Source: CANHEE01 sp043777755 (lineage in GTDB: Bacteria; Bacteroidota; Bacteroidia; Chitinophagales; Saprospiraceae). Taken from it: a stretch of DNA of 12,539 bases. The stretch lies in assembly GCA_043777755.1 (NCBI GenBank), contig JAYWHK010000068.1:1-12539 (forward strand), in the 5' to 3' direction. A model generated the notes under the pieces. That model worked only from the letters and a program-made list of their open reading frames with translations, was not told the DNA's origin and did no database searches. Shown one piece after another: positions 7,501 through 12,539 of the stretch (positions are counted from its first letter, which is position 1; every line of letters begins with the position of its first letter). Both the position numbers and the translations under genes were made by a program.

Positions 7501-8430
7501 TTAATACAAATTCATCAAAAACGGGTCTTCCAATTTTTGTTTTACACCTTGTAGGAAACGAGTTGCATCAGCACCATTGATAACACGATGGTCAAAACCA
7601 ATGGTCATTTGCATCATCAAACGTGGTTTGAACTCTGTTCCATTCCAAACTGCTTCGATATTTGACCCAGTTACGCCCAAAATACCTACCTGAGGAGGAT
7701 TCACAATTGGCAAAATTCCAGAACCACCAATTCCACCAACATTAGAAATGGTAAAAGTAGCCGCTTTAATATCGTTTAATTTTCCTTTTTTTGCATCGGC
7801 AGAAACTGTACCTAAGGCTTGCGCAATCTCAAAAATTGATTTTTTATCACAATCCATGATCACAGGAACGAGCAAACCGTTTGGCGTATCAACAGCAATA
7901 CCCATATTTACAAAATCCTTATAGATGATTTCTTTATTGTCCATATCGCAAGACGAATTGAACGCTGGGAACTCTAATAAAGTCTTTGCTACGGCTTTTG
8001 CCAAAATCGCTGTAATGGTCAAACTTGCACCTTTTGCCTTGATAACATCTTTGTGTTGTTGGCGTTTTGCTTCGATGTCGGTCAAATCAACTTTTTCCAA
8101 AATCCAAGCGTGTGGAATCGTACTCCAAGCATAACTTAGGTTTTCAGCCGTCAATTCGCCAATTCTTGACATTTTTTCACGACGAATAGTACCATATTTT
8201 GAAAAATCTGGCAAGGCTTTTTGTGCAAAACCGCCACCGCCCGAACTACGAGCTTGTTTTTTCGCATACGCTTCTACAACATCTAACTTGGAAACATAAG
8301 TACCTTTTGTAGTCACCGTCGCCAAATCTATACCCAACTCTCGAGCCAAAGCACGAGCCAAAGGCGTTGTGCGTTTTGGATTGTTGGATTGTTGGATTGT
8401 TGGATTGTTCTGGCGTAGGAGCTGAGGCAA
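7501..8430 (-). CDS. E2 C-terminal part as read: subunit-binding domain and acetyltransferase core
   Basis: The open frame begins after a TAA at 8439-8437. Its first possible start is a TTG at 8430 with no recognisable translation signal, so independent expression is doubtful. From the repeat onward it matches E2: the PLARALARELG helix of the binding domain, then the core with TFTISNVGGIG, the NPPQVGILGVTGS strand and the active-site HRVINGAD. Counted from the TTG, the catalytic His is residue 281 and the Asn 285. Most E2 proteins have Asp in place of that Asn. From memory, the Azotobacter vinelandii enzyme also uses Asn, so the site is probably functional. The GxGxxGR part of the binding domain looks degenerate. 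Confidence 0.7.
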   Translation of the reverse strand: MPQLLRQNNPTIQQSNNPKRTTPLARALARELGIDLATVTTKGTYVSKLDVVEAYAKKQARSSGGGGFAQKALPDFSKYGTIRREKMSRIGELTAENLSYAWSTIPHAWILEKVDLTDIEAKRQQHKDVIKAKGASLTITAILAKAVAKTLLEFPAFNSSCDMDNKEIIYKDFVNMGIAVDTPNGLLVPVIMDCDKKSIFEIAQALGTVSADAKKGKLNDIKAATFTISNVGGIGGSGILPIVNPPQVGILGVTGSNIEAVWNGTEFKPRLMMQMTIGFDHRVINGADATRFLQGVKQKLEDPFLMNLY

Positions 8431-9022
8431 CAGAAGTTAGCACAGGAGCTGCAACAGTACTGTTCGCTGTTCGCTGTTCGCTGTTCACTGAAATAATAGC
8501 GACTAGATCACCTTTTTTAACTTCGTCACCAACTTTTGCTACAATTTTGACAATGATACCATCGGCATCGGCTGGTAATTCAGCATCGGCTTTATCAAGA
8601 TTGATGGAAGCAATAACAGTATCTTTCGTTACAACATCGCCTTCTTTGACTAAAATTTCGTTGATTTTGCCAGTTGCACCATCGCCCAAATCAGGTACTT
8701 TGATTTCTTGTTCTGTTACAACCGAAGAAGTAGCAGCAGGCGCAACCGTCGTCGGATTGGTCACTGTTACTTGTTCGCTTTTCAATGAAGAAGCTGAAAT
8801 AATGATTAAAACATCGCCTTCTTTAACATCACCACCTACTTGTGCAACGATTTTTTCGACTGTACCTTCCATATCGGCAGGCACTTCGGCATCAGCTTTG
8901 TCCATATTGATTTCAGCAATCACCGTATCTTTTGTGATAACATCGCCTACTTTTACGTTGATATTCAATAATTTACCAACTACACCATCGCCAAGACTTG
9001 GCACTTTAATTTCTACACTCAT
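8246..9022 (-). CDS. E2 N-terminal part as read: two lipoyl domains
   Basis: This frame encodes 258 residues. The first ~215 are genuine E2: lipoyl domains at about 1-76 and 105-179, joined by a Ser/Thr/Ala/Pro linker. After the repeat it runs about 43 out-of-frame residues (from KTHNAFG) to a stop at 8246. If made as such it would carry lipoylatable lysines but no E1/E3-binding or catalytic domain. The ATG at 9022 is supported by the immediate lipoyl-domain start (VEIKVPSLGDG). It lies 36 bp after the stop of the lipoprotein gene, with no terminator between them. Confidence 0.75.
   Translation of the reverse strand: MSVEIKVPSLGDGVVGKLLNINVKVGDVITKDTVIAEINMDKADAEVPADMEGTVEKIVAQVGGDVKEGDVLIIISASSLKSEQVTVTNPTTVAPAATSSVVTEQEIKVPDLGDGATGKINEILVKEGDVVTKDTVIASINLDKADAELPADADGIIVKIVAKVGDEVKKGDLVAIISVNSEQRTANSTVAAPVLTSVASAPTPEQSNNPTIQQSKTHNAFGSCFGSRVGYRFGDGDYKRYLCFQVRCCRSVCEKTSS
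8376..8409. repeat. 8-bp tandem repeat (TTGGATTG), 4 full copies, in the E2 linker
   Basis: Units lie at 8376-8383, 8384-8391, 8392-8399 and 8400-8407, all identical, plus two bases of a fifth. On the coding strand the unit is CAATCCAA, giving a QSNNPTIQ-type peptide. Each copy gained or lost moves the frame, since 8 is not a multiple of three. Frame is kept with 2, 5 or 8 copies and lost with 3 or 4. Perfect repeats of this size are typical slipped-strand mutation sites. Confidence 0.95.
8460..8489. repeat. 7-bp tandem repeat (CTGTTCG), 3 copies plus a variant, in the E2 linker
   Basis: Perfect units lie at 8460-8466, 8467-8473 and 8474-8480, followed by CTGTTCA at 8481-8487. It encodes the NSEQRTANS-like stretch directly after lipoyl domain 2. 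It is a second frame-shifting microsatellite only about 50 bp from the first, in the same flexible linker. Confidence 0.92.
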
Positions 9023-9058
9023 ATATTTTTATTATGATATATTTCTATTAAAAAAACC

Positions 9059-10396
9059 TTATTGTTTTACTTTTATAATCCGACAAGCAACTTTTTTATT
9101 GACTTCCATAATATTTTGCACTGTCCAAAAGTCTTTTTTATTGTCACCATCAATGATGCTTCCACTGTAATCGCCCCAAGGATTTGTCTTGTCTGTCCCA
9201 TCACCGTAGTTTCCTTTTCCTGACTCAATAGTTACAACATTACTTAATGCTCCTTGTGCGTCAGCTGCTTTTCGGTTGGCAAAACAAGGACTTACATAAG
9301 TATTTTCATTTACTTCTTGGCAACCTACCAATACATCAAGGTTTGTATTTACAGCAATAGTACCTTGAATATAGTTAGAATTTGCTTTTTCAAGCATTCC
9401 TGTTTGGACAATAACACCATCTTTGAGGCTAATCTGATGCCACTGTACAGCAGCACGATTATTAAAATCAACCGTATGGGCAAACCATAAATAGCCACCT
9501 TGAAGGACAACATTTTTAGGATTTCTATCGCCACTTGACAGCAATGATGCCGTTCCTTTTTGCGGTGAAGGAGGTGGCATATCGACATATTGAAGCGAAT
9601 GTGGCTTCTGCCAAACTTTCACTACATGAGGTAAGCCATTACTATCTGTTGTGATTTTATGTAAGATTAAATCTTTATCGTCAATGGCTAAAAAATAAAT
9701 ATCGTCATCGCTGTCTTGACCAAAAACGGGCTGACCAAACTCTTTGTCAAAATGATAGACTTTGGAAGTCTGTCCACTTTTAGCTTCCGCAGTCGAGACA
9801 ACAAGCGTTCCACCAGTATTATTGTCTTTCGGATACGCATAGCCGAGCCATTTTTTACTATAACCAAGTCCGCCGCCATCAACGGCTTCTTTGAGTGAAA
9901 TAGGATAAATATGCCATTTTCCTAAGGGATTTTGAGTAGCAGAAACAGACAAATTTAAAGGTTTTTGCTTTGCGTCGTCATAATAATGCCAAAAATTAAT
10001 GGCAAATACTTTATTATGCAAATCAAAAAATAATTTTGGGTCAATACCTTCATTCAAACAAGATTGCTTGACCGCTTTTAACAATGTTCCATTTTTATCA
10101 AAAACACTAAGTCCTGAGTTGGTAGCGTGAAAAACATGATTTCCACCTACGGCAACTTGTACATCTACTTGTCCGTCCGTATCAGGAATACCGTTAAAAT
10201 AATCGTAATTAGGAGTAGATGTTTTGTTGCTTTGAAAAGTAAAATCTTCGCAGTTTGTCCAGTCGTTTATAATAATTGGCGTTACGGATTCCACCCTTGA
10301 AGCATATTTCAAGTTATTATCAATATTGGGTTCTATTTTTGACTTACACGCCAAAAATAAGAAAATTAAAGTTGTATATAGTAATATATTTTTCAT
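9059..10396 (-). CDS. Exported lipoprotein, beta-propeller-like, function unknown
   Basis: This 445-residue protein has a lipoprotein signal peptide: a short positive N-terminus, a hydrophobic run, and the lipobox FLAC with Cys17 as the lipidation site. The mature part begins with a polar stretch (KSKIEPN) and continues with repeated beta-type segments (about 75-440). These include a GIPDTDGQVDVQVAVGGNHV stretch, a SVFDKNGTLL stretch and, near the end, NPWGDYSGSIIDGD with FWTVQN. Similar motif pairs occur in large exported proteins of propeller type in other bacteria, by recollection only. It is probably anchored in the outer membrane, with no enzyme activity that I can name. Its ATG overlaps the stop of a 19-codon remnant (ATGA). 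E2 follows 36 bp downstream, so it may share a transcript with both sides. Confidence 0.8.
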   Translation of the reverse strand: MKNILLYTTLIFLFLACKSKIEPNIDNNLKYASRVESVTPIIINDWTNCEDFTFQSNKTSTPNYDYFNGIPDTDGQVDVQVAVGGNHVFHATNSGLSVFDKNGTLLKAVKQSCLNEGIDPKLFFDLHNKVFAINFWHYYDDAKQKPLNLSVSATQNPLGKWHIYPISLKEAVDGGGLGYSKKWLGYAYPKDNNTGGTLVVSTAEAKSGQTSKVYHFDKEFGQPVFGQDSDDDIYFLAIDDKDLILHKITTDSNGLPHVVKVWQKPHSLQYVDMPPPSPQKGTASLLSSGDRNPKNVVLQGGYLWFAHTVDFNNRAAVQWHQISLKDGVIVQTGMLEKANSNYIQGTIAVNTNLDVLVGCQEVNENTYVSPCFANRKAADAQGALSNVVTIESGKGNYGDGTDKTNPWGDYSGSIIDGDNKKDFWTVQNIMEVNKKVACRIIKVKQ

Positions 10397-10452
10397 AAAA
10401 AATAGTTTTCGTAAGGCTCACCGCCGTTTGGGTCAAAATGAATATTTTGCAT
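10393..10452 (-). pseudogene. Remnant head of a fourth nucleotidyltransferase-like gene (19 codons)
   Basis: An ATG lies 3 bp past the stop of the 75-residue helical gene, exactly where the other modules start a nucleotidyltransferase-like gene. It encodes MQNIHFDPNGGEPYENYFL and a TGA. The intact copies begin MTELHFDPNDNLTPYSK. Sixteen bases (cattttgacccaaacg) are identical to the copy at 11900, and the resemblance then fades. The TGA overlaps the lipoprotein ATG as ATGA, so any translation could now couple the lipoprotein gene to the array. It is probably the broken end of the array and not a functional peptide. Confidence 0.6.
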
Positions 10453-10455
10453 TGA

Positions 10456-10683
10456 TTACGCAGCTATTTGTAATCTATCTTGAACTTCAAGATGAATTAC
10501 TTTGAGCATTTCATTCAAATCGCTCACATATTGTTTCCTTAAATAGTATTCTTGACGAACCAAAGGAGAGCTTTCCAGTTCACCCATCTCTTTTAATTTA
10601 AAAATAATTTCATCGCAACCATCTATAAGTTCATATATCCTTGCGAATCGTCCAGCAATTCCACTAATGATTTCTTTTTTCAT
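10456..10683 (-). CDS. Small helical partner protein, array module 1
   Basis: This 75-residue protein is of unknown function and has no signal or membrane segment. It appears to be two long helices joined by a turn near residues 34-40. It aligns without gaps with its two paralogues (81 and 80 residues) around a C-D pair (23-24), the RQE motif (43-45), a conserved leucine, and a final AA. Where the others have His after R-x6, it has Lys50, followed by Gln and Tyr52, so the R-x6-H motif is not complete here. Its ATG overlaps the stop of the upstream nucleotidyltransferase-like gene (TAATG), implying translational coupling. It is the last intact helical gene of the array. Confidence 0.8.
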   Translation of the reverse strand: MKKEIISGIAGRFARIYELIDGCDEIIFKLKEMGELESSPLVRQEYYLRKQYVSDLNEMLKVIHLEVQDRLQIAA

Positions 10684-11168
10684 TAATAATTGATTTCAAT
10701 GTATCCTTTCGGGAAAATTATTTTAGATTCATTTTCTTTTGAATAAGAAAAACGACTATCCCATTTCTCTAAATTCATAATTGTATAAGAAAGATACCTT
10801 TCATGTTCTCTTGGGAAAATTTCAAGAATGTAAGCATCTAACTTTTGTTTTTCAAGTGAAAAAGATAAAAAATTATCAATAATATTTATATTTTTTCGAT
10901 ATAGTTCTGCACTAATAAACGTTACAAAATCTATATCCTTCGGATTTTCTTTCAACGTTACAAAACTCCCGTTTATCCATTGCGTAAAATTAGGCGTTAT
11001 TTTTTTTGAAAATGCTTCTAAATACCGTAAATAATTGTCAAACAAGATTTTACGTGTTGTAGAATTTTCAAAATCTGCCACAAATACCTTTTCAAAAGTC
11101 GCTAAATCTGTCGTGATTTTTGAGTAAGGTGTTAGATTATCGTTTGAGTCAAAATGAAGTTCGGTCAT
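10683..11168 (-). CDS. Nucleotidyltransferase-fold protein (DUF6932-like), array module 1
   Basis: This 161-residue cytoplasmic protein carries a polymerase-beta-type nucleotidyltransferase motif, G67-S68, nine residues, D78-I-D80 (NGSFVT, then DIDFVTF). A further aspartate in LDAYIL (about 111) may be the third acidic residue. The ATG at 11168 was chosen over one at 11210 because it gives the same start (MTELHFD) and length as the copy at 11900. It also lies just 1 bp after the stop of the preceding helical gene. Residues 1-84 are almost identical to module 2, while 85-161 differ strongly but keep LSFSLE, LDAYIL and the C-terminal KG(Y/F)IEI. The family name is from memory. The enzyme activity is inferred. 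Confidence 0.8.
   Translation of the reverse strand: MTELHFDSNDNLTPYSKITTDLATFEKVFVADFENSTTRKILFDNYLRYLEAFSKKITPNFTQWINGSFVTLKENPKDIDFVTFISAELYRKNINIIDNFLSFSLEKQKLDAYILEIFPREHERYLSYTIMNLEKWDSRFSYSKENESKIIFPKGYIEINY
10918..11168 (-). repeat. Constant head repeat, copy 1 (251 bp)
   Basis: This covers the first 84 or so codons of the nucleotidyltransferase-like gene. It differs from copy 2 (11650-11900) at about 17 of 251 positions by eye, without gaps. Outside it, identity falls sharply on the tail side. Confidence 0.88.
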
Positions 11169-11169
11169 G

Positions 11170-11412
11170 TTAAGCGGCTTGTGATAATTTTTCCTCAACC
11201 AAATAGACATCTAAGTTTCTTTCTTGCAAAAGGCTATTGAATTGCATACAGAACTGGTGTTTTAAATGCTTTTCTTGTCGGATTATTGATGATTTATCTG
11301 TATTGCCAGCATCTTTTAACATACGAATATTTTTATCGCAATTTGCGATTTCCTCTAAGATGTCTTTTGCTCTTAGAAACCAAATTTCTGATATTGAAAG
11401 TGTTGTTTGCAT
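11170..11412 (-). CDS. Small helical partner protein, array module 2
   Basis: This 80-residue paralogue of the helical proteins at 10456-10683 and 11902-12147 has a predicted two-helix hairpin. It has the C-D pair at 25-26, and RQE at 45-47 with His52, giving R-x6-H, then Gln and Phe54. It ends in SQAA. It fits between two nucleotidyltransferase-like genes with 2 bp upstream and 1 bp downstream, so all are surely on one transcript. The R-x6-H motif recalls the RX4-6H of HEPN ribonucleases and HepT toxins. The protein is shorter than a usual HEPN domain, so this is only a hint. Confidence 0.8.
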   Translation of the reverse strand: MQTTLSISEIWFLRAKDILEEIANCDKNIRMLKDAGNTDKSSIIRQEKHLKHQFCMQFNSLLQERNLDVYLVEEKLSQAA

Positions 11413-11414
11413 GG

Positions 11415-11900
11415 TTAATATTTTATTTCAATAAAACCTTTTGGATAATCTATAGCATTGCTATCTTTTTTAGTTTTTGAAAATCTTGCAGCCCATTTTT
11501 CAATATTTGCAAGCGTGTAATCTTTGTATAAAAAATTTTCCTTTGAATAAACTTGTAAAATATAGGCATCTAATCCTTTATTCTCTAATGAAAAAGACAA
11601 AAATTGATCTATAATTGCTTCTTTTTCATCATACAAACCTACATCTAAAAACGTTACAAAATCTATATCCTTCGGATTTTCTTTCAAAGTTACAAAACTA
11701 CCGTTTATCCATTGCGTAAAATTAGGCGTTATCTCTTTTGAAAATGCTTCTAAATACCATAAATAATTGTCAAACAAGGTCTTACGTGTCGTAGAATTTT
11801 CAAAATCCGTCACAAATACTTTTTCAAAAGTCGCTAAATCGGTTGTGATTTTTGAGTAAGGTGTTAGGTTGTCGTTTGGGTCAAAATGGAGTTCGGTCAT
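11415..11900 (-). CDS. Nucleotidyltransferase-fold protein (DUF6932-like), array module 2
   Basis: This 161-residue paralogue has an intact GS-x9-DID motif (G67, S68, D78, D80) within QWINGSFVT and DIDFVTF, and D111 in LDAYIL. The N-terminal half before the motif is helical, and the head of about 84 residues matches modules 1 and 3. The tail (85-161) is its own, with YTLANIEKWAARFS and a final KGFIEIKY. The ATG lies 1 bp after the stop of the 81-residue helical gene and the stop is 2 bp before the next helical gene. In MNT/HEPN systems the nucleotidyltransferase modifies and silences its toxic partner. Whether that applies here is inference. Confidence 0.8.
   Translation of the reverse strand: MTELHFDPNDNLTPYSKITTDLATFEKVFVTDFENSTTRKTLFDNYLWYLEAFSKEITPNFTQWINGSFVTLKENPKDIDFVTFLDVGLYDEKEAIIDQFLSFSLENKGLDAYILQVYSKENFLYKDYTLANIEKWAARFSKTKKDSNAIDYPKGFIEIKY
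11650..11900 (-). repeat. Constant head repeat, copy 2 (251 bp)
   Basis: This is the partner of copies 1 and 3. It matches the visible part of copy 3 (12391-12539) at all but about 6 of 149 positions, so these two are closer to each other than to copy 1. The similarity stops at the same codon (after DFVTF) in all three. Confidence 0.9.
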
Positions 11901-11901
11901 G

Positions 11902-12147
11902 TTAAGCAGCTTGCCTTAATTCATCTTCAACAATATGAATATTTGCACTTAAACTTTTAAAAATTTGATTCATTTCTTCACAATAACGATGCTTGATTAA
12001 AACTTCTTGTCTAATTTGTATATCCCTGTTATCTATTCCGTTTGCCAACATACTATTAATCATTGCATCACAACGTGCAATAAGAAATAACAAGTCAGCT
12101 ATTTTTATTGCCACAATTTCTTGTTTAGATAATATTTTATTTTTCAT
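11902..12147 (-). CDS. Small helical partner protein, array module 3
   Basis: This 81-residue paralogue has the most complete motif of the three: R46-QEVLIK-H53-R-Y55, i.e. R-x6-H-x-Y. HepT toxins have RX4HXY, in which the tyrosine is the residue modified by the partner nucleotidyltransferase. The spacing here is longer, so the match is suggestive only. It has the C-D pair at 26-27 and ends in LRQAA like the module 2 protein. It starts 5 bp after the upstream nucleotidyltransferase-like gene and ends 1 bp before the next. Its sequence identity to the other two is low apart from the motif columns, unlike the nucleotidyltransferase heads. Confidence 0.8.
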   Translation of the reverse strand: MKNKILSKQEIVAIKIADLLFLIARCDAMINSMLANGIDNRDIQIRQEVLIKHRYCEEMNQIFKSLSANIHIVEDELRQAA

Positions 12148-12152
12148 AAAAA

Positions 12153-12539
12153 TTAGAAATTAAAATTGATTTCAATAAACCCTTTGAGTTGATGATTTCC
12201 AAAATCATCTTTTCTTGTTCTTCGATACCGTTCATTCCATTCTTGTTGATATTCCTTATATTGCGAAAATAAATCTTCGTTTGGCTCATAACTCTTTACA
12301 AAGTAAGCATCTAATCCAATATCATAAGTATCAATTGTCCAATATTTTTCAATGTAATTTTCCTTTTTAGCATATAATTTCCTGTCAATAAACGTTACAA
12401 AATCAATATCCTTCGGATTTTCCTTCAATGTTACAAAACTTCCGTTTATCCATTGCGTAAAATTAGGCGTTATTTCTTTTGAAAATGCTTCTAAATACCA
12501 TAAATAATTGTCAAACAAGGTTTTACGTGTCGTAGAATT
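12153..12539 (-). CDS. Nucleotidyltransferase-fold protein (DUF6932-like), array module 3, start beyond the window
   Basis: The window holds 128 residues of this paralogue. The frame is open to the edge and, by alignment, about 35 N-terminal residues lie outside. The constant part runs from NSTTRK through QWINGSFVT and DIDFVTF, so the GS-x9-DID motif is intact. The tail is the most different of the three: it lacks LSFSLE, keeps LDAY (in LDAYFV), has a long QEWNERYRRTRKDD stretch, and ends KGFIEINFNF. A TTG at 12518 should not be taken as the start, since homology continues upstream. The array may extend further to the right. Confidence 0.8.
   Translation of the reverse strand, partial: NSTTRKTLFDNYLWYLEAFSKEITPNFTQWINGSFVTLKENPKDIDFVTFIDRKLYAKKENYIEKYWTIDTYDIGLDAYFVKSYEPNEDLFSQYKEYQQEWNERYRRTRKDDFGNHQLKGFIEINFNF
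12391..12539 (-). repeat. Constant head repeat, copy 3 (cut by the window edge)
   Basis: This contains 149 bp of the constant head, from its tail-side boundary to the window edge. The boundary (aacgttacaaaat on the plus strand) is at the same codon as in the other copies. Confidence 0.88.

Larger units (their letters stand above)
7501..9022 (-). pseudogene. aceF: Pyruvate dehydrogenase E2 (dihydrolipoamide acetyltransferase), split by a frameshift
   Basis: E2 forms the core of the pyruvate dehydrogenase complex. It passes acetyl groups from lipoyl arms to CoA. Domain order is: lipoyl domain 1 (Lys42 in MDKADAEVPA), lipoyl domain 2 (Lys144 in LDKADAELPA), a linker with two microsatellites, a peripheral-subunit-binding domain (TPLARALARELGIDL), and the acetyltransferase core ending at FDHRVINGAD. 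The order and the core motifs resemble the E. coli-type AceF. The first half reads in one frame and the second half in another. The change falls exactly in the 4-copy 8-bp repeat at 8376-8407. The span is 1522 bp, not a multiple of three; adding one unit gives 509 residues, removing two gives 501. No E1 or E3 gene is in the window. It may be phase-variable, truly broken, or an error of sequence or assembly. Confidence 0.88.

Noticed and set aside
8367..9170. A 267-codon plus-strand open frame opposite E2.
   Set aside because: It mirrors the E2 coding sequence and the repeats, is low complexity, and the minus-strand frame encodes clear lipoyl domains.
11169..11210. An earlier ATG at 11210 extending the module 1 nucleotidyltransferase-like protein to 175 residues.
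   Set aside because: The extra residues overlap the preceding helical gene in another frame and have no counterpart in the paralogue, which starts at MTELHFD 1 bp after its own upstream gene.
10393..12539. CRISPR array, suggested by regularly spaced repeats.
   Set aside because: The repeats are 251 bp, coding, about 730 bp apart and part of genes. No short direct repeats with unique spacers were seen.

Overview
The window looks like chromosome from a Bacteroidota bacterium, possibly Cytophagales-like. It is AT-rich. Start codons are preceded by A/T-rich leaders instead of Shine-Dalgarno sequences. The one promoter-like element seen has the phylum's TAnnTTTG form. The housekeeping proteins and short tandem repeats also fit this phylum. 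The genus cannot be named from this sequence alone.

Left part, plus strand: valS (valyl-tRNA synthetase, 150-2843) is followed after 4 bp by an unrecognised membrane-anchored coiled-coil gene (2848-3693). Beyond it lies a second, diverged copy of the last 17 codons of valS with its own stop, then a strong terminator. The layout suggests a 940-bp insert that rebuilt the valS 3' end and pushed the old end downstream. Next is maeB (4086-6377), a malic enzyme fused to a phosphotransacetylase-like domain. It ends at a terminator shared with the convergent genes.

Middle part, minus strand, in transcription order: a beta-propeller-like lipoprotein (10396-9059), the E2 subunit of pyruvate dehydrogenase (9022-7501), a strong terminator, then a secreted transglutaminase-like protein (7410-6481). 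The E2 gene is split into two frames exactly at a 4-copy 8-bp tandem repeat in its linker. Five or two copies would restore a 509- or 501-residue protein. This is a reversible switch, a recent mutation or a sequence error. With maeB it touches pyruvate/acetyl-CoA metabolism.

Right part, minus strand (12539-10393): the most unusual region, a tightly packed tandem array of two-gene modules. Each module pairs a ~161-residue protein carrying a nucleotidyltransferase-fold motif (GS-x9-DID, DUF6932-like) with a 75-81-residue helical protein carrying a shared R-x6-H/K motif. The nucleotidyltransferase genes share a nearly identical 251-bp head but have strongly diverged tails. A fourth head survives only as a 19-codon remnant overlapping the lipoprotein start by ATGA. 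The array runs off the right edge. It resembles MNT/HEPN-type toxin-antitoxin or defence modules multiplied and diversified by recombination; the function is inferred.
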